From Verrucomicrobiota bacterium (GTDB lineage Bacteria > Verrucomicrobiota > Verrucomicrobiia > Opitutales > Opitutaceae), in the NCBI GenBank assembly GCA_016235555.1, contig JACRKC010000069.1, positions 152,507 through 216,506 on the forward strand: DNA of 64,000 bases, read 5' to 3'. Below the pieces are notes generated by a model. That model worked only from the letters and a program-made list of their open reading frames with translations, was not told the DNA's origin and did no database searches. Below are positions 46,668 through 55,424 of the stretch, one piece after another. The position numbers were made by a program, and so were the translations under genes. Numbering within the stretch: position 1 is the stretch's first letter; every line of letters begins with the position of its first letter.

Positions 46668-49600
46668 CTAAAGGTCGAACGTCGCGCTCAGGATGAACTG
46701 GCGCGGGGCGATGATGCGGTATTGGTAGGGACTCCCGTCCGGGAGCGCAGCGATGGGCTGGAGGCGCCCGCTCTCCTGCACATTGCGCACGTTGAGCTGG
46801 AACGTCGCGCCGACCCGGTTGGCGAAAAGCCGCGCGCGATAACCGACAAACGCGTCGGCGTAGACGTGGCCTTTATCCCAGACCGGCCGGCGCACATCGT
46901 AGGTGCGATAGATGCCGTCGGCGCCCGGCGGCGCGGCGTAGAATCCGATCGAGCCCTGACTCTCGTAGCGGAGCGAGCCACCGACGTTGAACCGCCGGAG
47001 CACGGCGCGCTGGGTCAGGCCGGAGAGGCGGACGTTGGTGCTGAGGCTGCCGCGGTAGCGGCGCACCTGCGGGCGGGCGAGGCCTTCCAGCGCCTGTGCC
47101 GTTTGCAGGGCGCCCTGCACCGCGCGGATGAATTGCGCCCGCTGCGTCTCATTCACCGTATACATGCGGTCGAACCAGAGCTGGCCGGTGCGCGGATCGA
47201 CGACCGAACTCCAGTAGGGCAACCGTTGCTGGACATAGGCGCCCACGTTCCGGCCCATGCGCGTGTTGATGGTTTGTTGCTCGGTGAAATTGCTCGTCAG
47301 CGTGAACCAGTTGACGGGATTGAAATGAAGTTCGACCTCCGTGCCGCGGCTCAAGATGTCGTCCGTTTCCGAGCGGGCGGTGGTGCGAAAGGCTTCGAGA
47401 TCGATGGGGGCGATGCCCATGAGAGCGGTCAGTTGCGCCTCGAGTTGTTGCGGCGTGATCGACGGGTTGGCGGCGGTCAGCCATTCGGTGGCCTGCACCT
47501 GCAAACCGTAAAACACGCCGCCGGCGTTGCCGAAGAAGTCGAGCGCGAGCGCGGCGCCGGCGAGGCTGTTGGACGGGCCGTTCCGCGAGTTGAGCGTCAT
47601 GGTCTCGTAGCGGTTCACGCGGAGGGAGAAGCGGCCGTCGAGCAGGTTGAGGGAAAAACCGTAGTCCTCGCCCTGGCCGGAGGGGTCGGGCAGGAACTTG
47701 AAAAAGACATCCTGCGCCGGCGAGGCCGGCAGAAAACTGTCCGAGCGGTTGTAGTGGAGATTCAGGCCCTGCAGCATCTGGCCGACGAAGCGGGCCGGGG
47801 CGGAGCCCTGTGCGGCCAGCCGCTCGATGGGCGCCCACCCGCGAAACGGTTTCACCACGACCCCCTTCTGGATCGCGCGCCCCTCGCGAATCTGCCACGG
47901 GTCGGGACGCAGCGCGTTGATGTAGGCGTAATTGAAATCGAAGCCGCGGTTCGTCAGCGCGGCGGCGACATTGCCGGCGTTGGTGAGCTTGGTGTAGTGG
48001 CGATCCTCCCGCGCGCCGAGCGTCGTGATCACCCGGCCGCGCAACCACTGGCTTTGCAGCAGGGCGCCCTCGGTTTTCTGGAGCACGTGCGAACCGCTGG
48101 AGTTGAGCGGTGCGAGCCCGAAGGTGATCGGCTCGTAGTTGAACTGGCCGGTGAGGGCGTTGCCCCACGCGTAGGTGTAGTTGCCGTAACGCAGCGGCGG
48201 GGGCGCGTATTCGATGTTCTGGCCGCGGTTGTCGCCGACATAGAAGCGGAAGATGCCGCGGATGGGCTGGCCGCCCTGGCGGTTGCCGGTGGCGTTGGGA
48301 AACGTCCACGGGTTGATGCTGATGATGTCCTCGCGGGACGTGTAGACGCGGGAGTCCTTCTCCTTGTATTCGCCGTAGCCCACGAGGCTGTGCGCGCCGA
48401 GCCAGCGCCGCAGTCCCTGGTCGCGGCTGAAATCCAGCCGGTAGGCCGACTGCAGGCGGTAGGTGTCATTGGTCAGCGGCGAATTCCGCACGCGCGGCTC
48501 CGCCTGAAAGATGAAGGGCCGGAACAAATACGGGTTGGGCGTGCCATCGAGCAGCCGCTCGTTGATATCGACCGCGAGCTGGCCGGTCGTGCCCTGCGTG
48601 CCGCCGTCGCTCATGATGTAGCGGTTGTAGCGCTCGGAGTCCTCGCGGAACCAACCGAACTGCGCGGCCAGCGACTGGCGGCCCGTCTCAAAGAGCGTCT
48701 GATCGAGCGTGATCCGGGTGGTCTCGGTCCGGTCCTCGAACGAGTTCGGCGCATTCGTGTTGAGTGATTTCCAGTCGTAGATGCTGCGGTCGGTGACGAG
48801 GGGCGTGCGCCGTCCGATCAGCGGCTGATTGTCCTGCACACGGCCGGCGGTGACCACGACGCGGCGGGTGTTTTGCAGGGCGCCGAACGGCGTCGTGGTG
48901 GAATTGGCGCCATAGGTCTGGCCCCAGTAGGTGATCCCCTGCGGCTCCACATACACCTGGCCGTAATTGGCCGTCGGCACATAGGTGTAGGCCGGCGGGT
49001 TGGAGGCGATCACGTTGCCGTTGAGCTTGAGGGCATTGGTGATCGGATCCCACGTCGGCGATCCGGCGGCGCGCCAGTCGCTGACGCCGTCCTGCGGCGG
49101 GATGGAGTTCGGCCGGTTGCCCGCCGCGTGATAATACTGATACGACGCCCGGATCAGCGTGCGCTTGAACGGCCGTGCGGTGAGCATGGCGTTGAGGCGC
49201 GACGAATCGACGCCCGAAGGCTTGAGGTCGAAGCCGTCGCGTTGCCGGGCGTAGCTGAGGCGCACGGCGAGCCGGTCGCGGAAGAGGACGCGGTTGGCGT
49301 CGAAGGTGGCGCGGTGGCCCTCGTCACTGTCGGCGCGCACCGAAACCTGGGCGCGATCCCGCTGCAGATTCGCGGCGGCGCCGACGATGTTCACCGTGCC
49401 GGAGGGATTGCCGAGGCCGAAGATGGAGGCGTTGGGGCCGCGGCTGATTTCGACGCCGTCGGTGTCGAGCGGATCGAGCGGCACGCGGTTGCTGGTCTCG
49501 AAGTTGCCGCTGGAAACGTTGGCCCGGCCGATACCGCGGATCCGGTTGGCGTTGGCCGGGTCGCCCGCGGTCGCGTCAGCGGTCTCGGCCCGGCCGGAGG

Positions 49601-50045
49601 TTTCCTCGATCTGGGTGAATGTGCCGGTGCCCTCGGTGTTGGCGGCGTAAAGGAAGACGTCGTTGAGATCGAGCATGGCGAAGTCGGCCATCTGCTCCTT
49701 CGTGATCACGGAGATCGGCGAGGCGAGGTCGTCGAGCGGCGAATTCAGGCGCGTGCCCGACATCGTATTCGTGGCGAAGTAGCCCTTGGTGTCGGCCACC
49801 ACCTCGAACGGCGAAAGCACGACCGCCTCGTCGGGCGCGGTCGAAGCGGTGGCCGGTGAGGGAACCTTCTTCTGATCGGCCTCAAGGGCGCGAATCTCGT
49901 CGGGATCGAGCCGGCCGTTCTTATTCGCGTCGTAACGCCGCAGGGTTTCGGCGGAGGGCGCCGGGGCGACTTGGGCACCGAGGAGCGCGGGCCACAGCAA
50001 CAGTGTGAGCCGGCACAGGACGCGGGGCTTGGTTGGGGTGTTCAT
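46668..50045 (-). CDS. TonB-dependent receptor with N-terminal EF-hand (1,125 aa)
   Basis: Signal peptide about 1-25. Next comes a single EF-hand loop DANKNGRLDPDE (39-50), matching DxNxNGxL-x3-E. The LSPFEVVADTKGYFATNT segment and the plug follow (ISVITKEQMADFAMLDLNDVF, VEISRGPNASIFGLGNPSGTVNI). The barrel ends with FQLNVRNVQESGRLQPIAALP and FILSATFDL. It shares this whole layout with the receptor at 55425-58811. It heads a five-gene operon (two receptors, FG-GAP protein, sulfatase, esterase). The leader contains one of the three copies of the 39-bp motif, 156 bp upstream. The EF-hand could make periplasmic gating or TonB contact calcium-dependent; that is a guess. Confidence 0.95.
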   Translation of the reverse strand: MNTPTKPRVLCRLTLLLWPALLGAQVAPAPSAETLRRYDANKNGRLDPDEIRALEADQKKVPSPATASTAPDEAVVLSPFEVVADTKGYFATNTMSGTRLNSPLDDLASPISVITKEQMADFAMLDLNDVFLYAANTEGTGTFTQIEETSGRAETADATAGDPANANRIRGIGRANVSSGNFETSNRVPLDPLDTDGVEISRGPNASIFGLGNPSGTVNIVGAAANLQRDRAQVSVRADSDEGHRATFDANRVLFRDRLAVRLSYARQRDGFDLKPSGVDSSRLNAMLTARPFKRTLIRASYQYYHAAGNRPNSIPPQDGVSDWRAAGSPTWDPITNALKLNGNVIASNPPAYTYVPTANYGQVYVEPQGITYWGQTYGANSTTTPFGALQNTRRVVVTAGRVQDNQPLIGRRTPLVTDRSIYDWKSLNTNAPNSFEDRTETTRITLDQTLFETGRQSLAAQFGWFREDSERYNRYIMSDGGTQGTTGQLAVDINERLLDGTPNPYLFRPFIFQAEPRVRNSPLTNDTYRLQSAYRLDFSRDQGLRRWLGAHSLVGYGEYKEKDSRVYTSREDIISINPWTFPNATGNRQGGQPIRGIFRFYVGDNRGQNIEYAPPPLRYGNYTYAWGNALTGQFNYEPITFGLAPLNSSGSHVLQKTEGALLQSQWLRGRVITTLGAREDRHYTKLTNAGNVAAALTNRGFDFNYAYINALRPDPWQIREGRAIQKGVVVKPFRGWAPIERLAAQGSAPARFVGQMLQGLNLHYNRSDSFLPASPAQDVFFKFLPDPSGQGEDYGFSLNLLDGRFSLRVNRYETMTLNSRNGPSNSLAGAALALDFFGNAGGVFYGLQVQATEWLTAANPSITPQQLEAQLTALMGIAPIDLEAFRTTARSETDDILSRGTEVELHFNPVNWFTLTSNFTEQQTINTRMGRNVGAYVQQRLPYWSSVVDPRTGQLWFDRMYTVNETQRAQFIRAVQGALQTAQALEGLARPQVRRYRGSLSTNVRLSGLTQRAVLRRFNVGGSLRYESQGSIGFYAAPPGADGIYRTYDVRRPVWDKGHVYADAFVGYRARLFANRVGATFQLNVRNVQESGRLQPIAALPDGSPYQYRIIAPRQFILSATFDL

Positions 50046-50201
50046 GGTAGGTCATTGGCGGTCCACCGGGGACGCAGCGGTCAGGCGACCCGGAGGGATG
50101 GTTTGGTGGTCAGCGGTGGGGAAAGCATGCGGCCGTCGCTGGCGCGCCGCGCGCGGGAGTGACGATCGGCGCCGAGACAATAGCCGAAGGACGGAGGACC
50201 G

Positions 50202-50240
50202 GTATTTAGCGGACGCGGAAAAAGGTTTCGCCATCGCGGA
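50202..50240 (-). promoter_or_regulatory. 39-bp conserved upstream motif, copy 1
   Basis: Plus-strand reading begins GTATTTAGCGG, has GGAAAAAGG in the middle and TTTCGCC...GCGGA at the end. It aligns gap-free with 55263-55301 (28 of 39 identical by my count). On the minus strand it ends in TAAATAC, a possible -10 element, 156 bp before the start at 50045. Confidence 0.6.
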
Positions 50241-50261
50241 CGCTTGAACCGCTCCACGCCG

Positions 50262-50680
50262 AGGTGGGCGGGCACGTCCCCGTGCCCGCACGAGCGGAGC
50301 GCCCGCGGCCTTGGGTGCGACTCAAACTGAGGTCAGCGATCTGTAGCGGCGGTCTATGACCGCCGAATGAATGCCCTTGGCGCAACGACGGCGGTCATAG
50401 ACCGCCGCTACAGCCGAGGCCCTCGAAAGATGACCTCACTTTGAGTTATACCCCGCGGCCTTTGAACCAAAAAGCCGCTGTTGGAATTAACCGCAAAGAG
50501 CGCAAAGGACTCAAAGAGAGACTCTCCGGCTTTTCTGAACGGGCGGGAGATCTTCACCTCGTGGGTGAATGCGCATGAAGGGCAGCAAACGAGTTTTTCT
50601 CTCTGCGCTCTTTGCGCTCTCTGCGGTTCAACGGCGGGATTTCGGTTGAAATGCGGGCACGGGGACGTGCCCGCCCACCT
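50262..50680. repeat. Nested palindrome complex flanked by a perfect 29-bp inverted repeat
   Basis: AGGTGGGCGGGCACGTCCCC... at 50262-50290 is the exact reverse complement of 50652-50680, and each arm is itself a hairpin (GCGGGCACG-TCC-CCGTGCCCGC). Inside lie family B copy 3 (50313-50453) and family E: GGAATTAACCGCAAAGAGCG (50482-50501) facing CGCTCTCTGCGGTTCAAC (ends 50632). The right end is 8 bp from the esterase stop and could also end its transcript. Confidence 0.85.
50313..50453. repeat. Long palindromic intergenic element, family B, copy 3
   Basis: GGGTGCGACTCAAACTGAGG at the left, CCTCACTTTGAGTTATACCC at the right. Inner arms are CTGTAGCGGCGGTCTATGAC and GTCATAGACCGCCGCTACAG. Confidence 0.9.
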
Positions 50681-50688
50681 ACGGCGGG

Positions 50689-51600
50689 TCAGTCCTGCGG
50701 GATTGCCCGCAGGCTGGCCGCGATGAAATCGAAGACGCGTCGCTCGGTGTGGTGGATCTTCTGATCGACGAAGTGACCGGTGTCGGGAACGACGATCAGC
50801 TCGTGCGGGATTTTCAGCCGCGCGAGGTGGGCGCACCAATCGAGGTTGGCGATGTAGTTCGGGTCCAGGTTGCCGACCACCACCATCAACCGGACCTTGG
50901 GCGCATCGGCGCGCTGCGCATAGCGGGTCGCGTTGTCGAACACGTTGTTTTTCGGATCGGAGACCCGGGCTTCGTCGCTTCGGTCAGCCGCGCCCGTCTC
51001 GGCGAGGGCCTTGTCGCGTTGATAGCCGCCCGCAAACGCCACGCCGGTGCCGATCAATTCGGGATGCCCGAGGCTGATTCGCGCGGTGCCACGGCCTCCC
51101 ATCGAGTGGCCGATCATCACGCGGCCGGCGGGCGCGGCGATGGTGCGGTAGGTCTGGTCGATGTGCGCGATCAACTCGAGGAACCCGGATTCGCCCTTGG
51201 AGTCGGCGGTGTCAATGTAGTTGGGCCGGCCCCCGTTGACCATGACCATGAACGCGGCGGGATAGGAGTCCGAGGTCAGCATCGCACTCATCCGCGGGTA
51301 GCCCTGGATCGCCCTCCCCTCGCTGCCCTGGATGCCGCCGTGCAAATAGTAGATCACCGGAAAACGACGCGTCCTGGCGTCGGGGGCGTCGTAGCCGCGC
51401 GGGAGCGCAATGAAGTAACCGACGTCGGTCTGGTTTGCCCGGCTGTGGAACTTGCCGTGGATGAGGCTCGGATCGGCTTTGAGGTCTTTCGGCACCTCGT
51501 TGAACCACTTGAAGGGCGCAGAAGGACGATTGCCTTCGTCCTGGGCGAACGCGGATGCGGTGACGAGCAACAACGCGAGGAGCGAGAGCACGGATTTCAT
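50689..51600 (-). CDS. Exported esterase (esterase D / CE1-like, 303 aa)
   Basis: Signal peptide MKSVLSLLALLLVTASAFAQ with cleavage after AFA/Q. The core shows VGYFIALPRGYDAP, FPVIYYLHGGIQGSE, VMIGHSMGGRGTARI with nucleophile Ser166, VVVGNLDPN (possible acid loop) and VPDTGHFVDQK (catalytic His). This is the layout of the esterase (PF00756-type) family, which contains feruloyl and acetyl esterases of carbohydrate esterase family 1. It lies 19 bp downstream of the sulfatase in a three-gene unit from 55165. It probably removes acyl groups from a plant- or algal-type polysaccharide. The palindrome right after its stop may end the transcript. Confidence 0.9.
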   Translation of the reverse strand: MKSVLSLLALLLVTASAFAQDEGNRPSAPFKWFNEVPKDLKADPSLIHGKFHSRANQTDVGYFIALPRGYDAPDARTRRFPVIYYLHGGIQGSEGRAIQGYPRMSAMLTSDSYPAAFMVMVNGGRPNYIDTADSKGESGFLELIAHIDQTYRTIAAPAGRVMIGHSMGGRGTARISLGHPELIGTGVAFAGGYQRDKALAETGAADRSDEARVSDPKNNVFDNATRYAQRADAPKVRLMVVVGNLDPNYIANLDWCAHLARLKIPHELIVVPDTGHFVDQKIHHTERRVFDFIAASLRAIPQD

Positions 51601-51619
51601 GAGAGCGGGCGTGGAAGCA

Positions 51620-53086
51620 TCATTCGCGGATCGGTCCGGGATGGTTGATCCGGAGGGCGTTTGCCGAGGCGCCAGGCGGCTCGCCGCGCCAGAATTCGGT
51701 CTTTTTCAGGCCGGTGACGTAATCGACATCCGCCGGTGTGCGAGTGGCGGCGCTGGGGACGGAATCGCCGGTCTCGCGCGTCCACCGGTCGAGCAAGGCG
51801 CGCATCCGCTGCAGTCGCGCCGGAGCGACGGTGCCGGCGAGGTTCTTCGCCTGCATCGGATCCGCGGCCAGATCGTAGAACTCCTCGGCCGGACGCGGCG
51901 CGATGAAGATGTTTTCCTGTAGCGGACTGATCCGGCCGGCGGCGCGCAACGCGTGCAGGGCCTCGGAACTCGGGTCATCGCGTTTGCCGGTGAGCGGGAG
52001 ATCGGGCCACGCGTTGCGCATGTAGACGTCGTTGCCGGCACGCACGAGCCGGATGTGCGCCATGAAATTGTGCCAGTTGTGCTCGGCAAACACGACATCG
52101 CGCACCGTCGCCTGCGGATTTTTCAGCACGGGCACGAGGCTCACGCCCTGGATCGTCGCAGCCTTGGGCACGCCGGCCAGTTCGAGCACCGTGGGCGCGA
52201 CGTCGATCGCGCTGGCGAGCGCATCGGTCTGCCGCGCACGCAGGTCCGCCTGCGGCCAGCGGATGATGAGCGGCATCCTGATGCCGTCTTCGTAGAGTTG
52301 GGTCTTGGAGTGCGCAAAGGGCCGGCCGTTGTCGGAGGTGACGATGATGATCGTGTTGTCCAGCACGCGCTGGCGGCCGAGTTCCTGCATGACTTCCCCG
52401 ATGTGGTGGTCGAAGCGCGTGATTTCGTCGTAGTAGTGCGCGAGGTCCTCGCGGGTCGCGGGAGTGTCGACAAGATACGGTGGCACGCGCACGTCTTCGG
52501 GACGGTTGAGGCCGTTGAACGGATTCTTGTCCCACGGCCGGTGGGCGTCGTGCGAACCGAACCACAGAAAGAACGGTTTGTCCTTCGGCCGGTCGCGCAG
52601 GCGTGCGACCCATTGGTTCGCGCCGCTCGGGCCCGCCGCGTCCTTGCCCTCGCCGCCGACCTCGAAGGCGTCGACCGCGGGCCCGGTGAATTCATTCCAG
52701 TTTTCTCCGAAATGGGTCTTGCCCGCCTGAGCCGAATAATAGCCCGCGGTGCGGAGCAACTGCGGGAACATCGCGACGCCCGGCGGCAGTTTTCCGTGCA
52801 GTTCCGCGGCGGTCCCGAGATTGTGAGGATAGCGGCCCGTGAGAAAGGCACAGCGGCTCGGGCTGCAACTGGAGATGGCGAGATAGCCGTGATTGAAGCG
52901 AAGCGATTCGGCGGCGAGCCGGTCGAGGTTGGGCGTGCGGATGCCGCGATTGCCGTAGCAGCCGAAATCCTCGGCGCTGATGTCGTCGCCGATGATGAAG
53001 ACGACGTTGGGCCGCGGTGCCTGGCCGGGGGCCGCGACGCCCAACGCGAGCAAGGCGATCAGAAGTGCGACGATCCGCGGTCTCAT
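51620..53086 (-). CDS. Formylglycine-dependent sulfatase (488 aa)
   Basis: Signal peptide MRPRIVALLIALLALGVAAP. Then PNVVFIIGDDISAEDFGCYG, SSCSPSRCAFLTGRYPHNLG with Cys74 the residue to become formylglycine, AGKTHFG, PFFLWFGSHDAHRPW, TSDNGRPFAHSKTQLYEDGIRMPLIIRWP. The second Cys in CSPSRCAF is a variation seen in some S1 sulfatases. It lies 18 bp after the FG-GAP/isomerase fusion and 19 bp before the esterase, as the middle gene of a three-gene unit. Sequence suggests an S1 sulfatase of the choline/heparan-like branch acting on a carbohydrate. The exact sulfate position is not predictable. Confidence 0.93.
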   Translation of the reverse strand: MRPRIVALLIALLALGVAAPGQAPRPNVVFIIGDDISAEDFGCYGNRGIRTPNLDRLAAESLRFNHGYLAISSCSPSRCAFLTGRYPHNLGTAAELHGKLPPGVAMFPQLLRTAGYYSAQAGKTHFGENWNEFTGPAVDAFEVGGEGKDAAGPSGANQWVARLRDRPKDKPFFLWFGSHDAHRPWDKNPFNGLNRPEDVRVPPYLVDTPATREDLAHYYDEITRFDHHIGEVMQELGRQRVLDNTIIIVTSDNGRPFAHSKTQLYEDGIRMPLIIRWPQADLRARQTDALASAIDVAPTVLELAGVPKAATIQGVSLVPVLKNPQATVRDVVFAEHNWHNFMAHIRLVRAGNDVYMRNAWPDLPLTGKRDDPSSEALHALRAAGRISPLQENIFIAPRPAEEFYDLAADPMQAKNLAGTVAPARLQRMRALLDRWTRETGDSVPSAATRTPADVDYVTGLKKTEFWRGEPPGASANALRINHPGPIRE

Positions 53087-53104
53087 GATTCGGCGCGCGT
53101 TTGA

Positions 53105-55165
53105 TCAGAATCGCACCGCGCGCAGGTAGGCCTGCGTGACCGGCACCTGTTGCGGGGCGTAGGGCGACTCGTCCTCGACGTAGTAACGTTTGACGCCGGC
53201 CTTCGCCGCGGCGCGCAGGATGGCCGGAAAGTCGAGCTGGCCGATGCCCAACGCCACACTGGTCTGATTGGGCGCGCGCCCCGTCGTCACTCCCGACGGT
53301 TCGCCTTTGCGCAGATCCTTCAGGTGCAGTGTCGTGAATCGCGCCGGGTGTTTTTCGAGATACGCCACCGGATCGCCGCCGCCGTGGAAGAACCAGAAAA
53401 CATCCATCTGAAAATCGACGTAGCGCGGATCGGTCAGGCGCAGCAGGTCGTCGAAGAGCGTGCCGCTGGCGGTGCGCACGAATTCGAAACCGTGCGGGTG
53501 ATAGGCGAACCGCAGTCCGTGCTTTTGCAGCGCAGCGCCGAAGCGGTTGAAGTCGGCCGCAGCCCGCGTGACATCTTCGAGGGTAAGCGCGCCCTGACGC
53601 GGAATTTGGGAAACCACCACCTGCGTGGCACCGAGCGTCTTCGCATCGGCGGCAACGGCATCCGGCGATTTCAACAGCAGCGCGTATTGGGCGACGATGC
53701 TGCTGCACGTGAGGCCCGCTTGGTCGAGGACCTGACGGAAGGCGGCCGGGGTCCGGCCGTAGTAGTTTGAAGTCTCCACATCCGTGAAACCGAGCCGGCG
53801 GATCGTGGACAGCGTGCTGACGAGGTCGCGCTTCAGCTCCTCACGGTAGGTCCACAACTCCATGCTGAGGGCGCCGGCGAAATTGCCCTTCGGCGCGGCG
53901 GGGCCGTTGCCTAGATTCAACCAGACGTCCACGCGCGGCGTGTCGAAGCGGTAGGGTTTGTTGTAGATATCGAGGCGGCCATCGCCATCGAGGTCGGCCA
54001 CGCGGGCCTCGTGGTAACCGATGCCGGTCGAAAGCACGGTCGTGGTAAAGTTGCCCTGCCCGTCGCCGTAGAGAATCCAGGCGCGGCAGTTCGGATCGTC
54101 GGGCGGCGCACCGGCTTTGTTGGTCCACTGCCCCATCTCGGCGCAGAAGATGTCGAGGTGACCGTCGCCGTTGATGTCGCCGAGATCGAGACTGTGGCCA
54201 TGGATGACTTTGGTGCCGAGCAAGTCGCGGCCAACCCACGCCGCCGGACCGGTGGGATCGCCCTTGCACTCGAAGAAGAGGAGCGGGCCGTCGCCATCGC
54301 CGGATGCGAGCACGATCTGCGGCAGTTTGCCCGGCTTGAACCAACCGGCGGCGACCCGGCCCGGATGTTCGGCAAACCGGATGGCCTTGAATTCGTTTTC
54401 TTTGATGTGCTTGAACCAGAACATTCCGGCGATGAGGTCCGGCCGGCCGTCGCCATCGATGTCGCAGACCGCCATGCCCTCCTGCTTGATGGTTTGAATT
54501 CTCGGTGCAGCCGGCGGTGCGCCGGGTGCCGCGGGCAACGGGGCGACTTTCGTCTCGTATTTCGTGTAATCGAAAATCTCCGTGACGGACCACGATTCCG
54601 CCTCGCGGGGATTCGCCGGCGGCTCGGCCAGGAGGAGTTTCTTGGCGCCTTGGTTCCAGAACATCAGCTGCGGTTTGCGGGTGCCCTTAAAGTCAGCCAT
54701 CGCCTGATCGTGGTGGGCGTTGCCCCAGCCTTTCTTGATCAGGTGGCGCTTCCACGGAACGGCCGGGTCGAAGTTCGGGCGCGGGTTTTCATACCACCAC
54801 AATTCGTTGTTCTGGCCATCGCCGCCCACGATGAGATCGGCGTCACCGTCAGCATCGACATCGTAGGCCACGCCGCCCGCCTCGGGCCGGCCGAAGGCAT
54901 CGTCGATGACGTATTTGTCCCAACCTTTCGCGGTGCGGCGCATCCAGACCAACGACGGCGCCTGGGTGCGCTCGCCCATCACGAGGTCGACGATCCCGTC
55001 GCCGTCGATGTCGAAGGCGAAACCGGTGGTCTGCTGGATGCCGCCGTTCGGGGCCGGCAGATCACCTTTGCGGGTGGAGAGATGTTTCCACGTGGGCACG
55101 GGTATTTCGGCCGCAAAGGAAAACGAGGCGAAGAAGGCCAGAGAGAACGCGATGGGGCGGTTCAT
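53105..55165 (-). CDS. FG-GAP repeat protein fused to a sugar-phosphate-isomerase-like TIM barrel (686 aa)
   Basis: Start ATG 55165 with signal peptide MNRPIAFSLAFFASFSFAA. Residues about 20-430 are FG-GAP repeats (FDIDGDGIVDLVMGE, YDVDADGDADLIVG, CDIDGDGRPDLIAG, GDINGDGHLDIFC, ADLDGDGRLDIYN). From about 440 the chain becomes an AP-endonuclease-2/xylose-isomerase-like barrel: SMELWTYREELKRDLVSTLS, LGFTDVETSNYYG, LRFAYHPHGFEF, VDFQMDVFWFFHGGGDP, FTTLHLKDLRKG and VKRYYVEDESP. The glutamate/histidine/aspartate positions fit metal-binding epimerases. It is exported, although such isomerases are usually cytoplasmic. First gene of the unit FG-GAP-isomerase, sulfatase, esterase, with the 39-bp motif 97 bp upstream. 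Confidence 0.9.
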   Translation of the reverse strand: MNRPIAFSLAFFASFSFAAEIPVPTWKHLSTRKGDLPAPNGGIQQTTGFAFDIDGDGIVDLVMGERTQAPSLVWMRRTAKGWDKYVIDDAFGRPEAGGVAYDVDADGDADLIVGGDGQNNELWWYENPRPNFDPAVPWKRHLIKKGWGNAHHDQAMADFKGTRKPQLMFWNQGAKKLLLAEPPANPREAESWSVTEIFDYTKYETKVAPLPAAPGAPPAAPRIQTIKQEGMAVCDIDGDGRPDLIAGMFWFKHIKENEFKAIRFAEHPGRVAAGWFKPGKLPQIVLASGDGDGPLLFFECKGDPTGPAAWVGRDLLGTKVIHGHSLDLGDINGDGHLDIFCAEMGQWTNKAGAPPDDPNCRAWILYGDGQGNFTTTVLSTGIGYHEARVADLDGDGRLDIYNKPYRFDTPRVDVWLNLGNGPAAPKGNFAGALSMELWTYREELKRDLVSTLSTIRRLGFTDVETSNYYGRTPAAFRQVLDQAGLTCSSIVAQYALLLKSPDAVAADAKTLGATQVVVSQIPRQGALTLEDVTRAAADFNRFGAALQKHGLRFAYHPHGFEFVRTASGTLFDDLLRLTDPRYVDFQMDVFWFFHGGGDPVAYLEKHPARFTTLHLKDLRKGEPSGVTTGRAPNQTSVALGIGQLDFPAILRAAAKAGVKRYYVEDESPYAPQQVPVTQAYLRAVRF

Positions 55166-55262
55166 GAAAAGGGCGGAGCGGGCGCGGTGAATCGGATGGC
55201 AGGAAAAAAGCGGGCCGTGACGGGGCGACCGGAAAACGAAGCCTACCAAATCCCGGCAATTT

Positions 55263-55301
55263 GTATTTAGCAGCGGTGGAAACTCGTTTCGCGCAGGCGG
55301 A
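55263..55301 (-). promoter_or_regulatory. 39-bp conserved upstream motif, copy 2
   Basis: Begins GTATTTAGCAG, then GGAAACTCGTTTCGCGC and GGCGGA. On the minus strand it contains CGAAACGAGTTTCC, an imperfect palindrome like LacI-family operators, then TAAATAC. It lies 97 bp before the start at 55165. It aligns gap-free with 61999-62037 (32 of 39 identical by my count). Confidence 0.65.
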
Positions 55302-55424
55302 TGCGCCCGCTTGAGAGGCTGCACTGACCGCCGCGCGTCTCAATGCCTTTGTGGATCGAAGAACCCCTTCAAGGCCAGGCTGGAAACTGGTCTCGCCTAC
55401 CGTCGAAAAACGCCGGCATCAGTC

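Larger units (their letters stand above)
50046..50688. other. 643-bp intergenic stretch with promoter motif and nested palindromes
   Basis: Contains the receptor leader, one 39-bp motif (50202-50240) and a large nested palindrome complex (50262-50680). No coding sequence seen. Confidence 0.8.
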
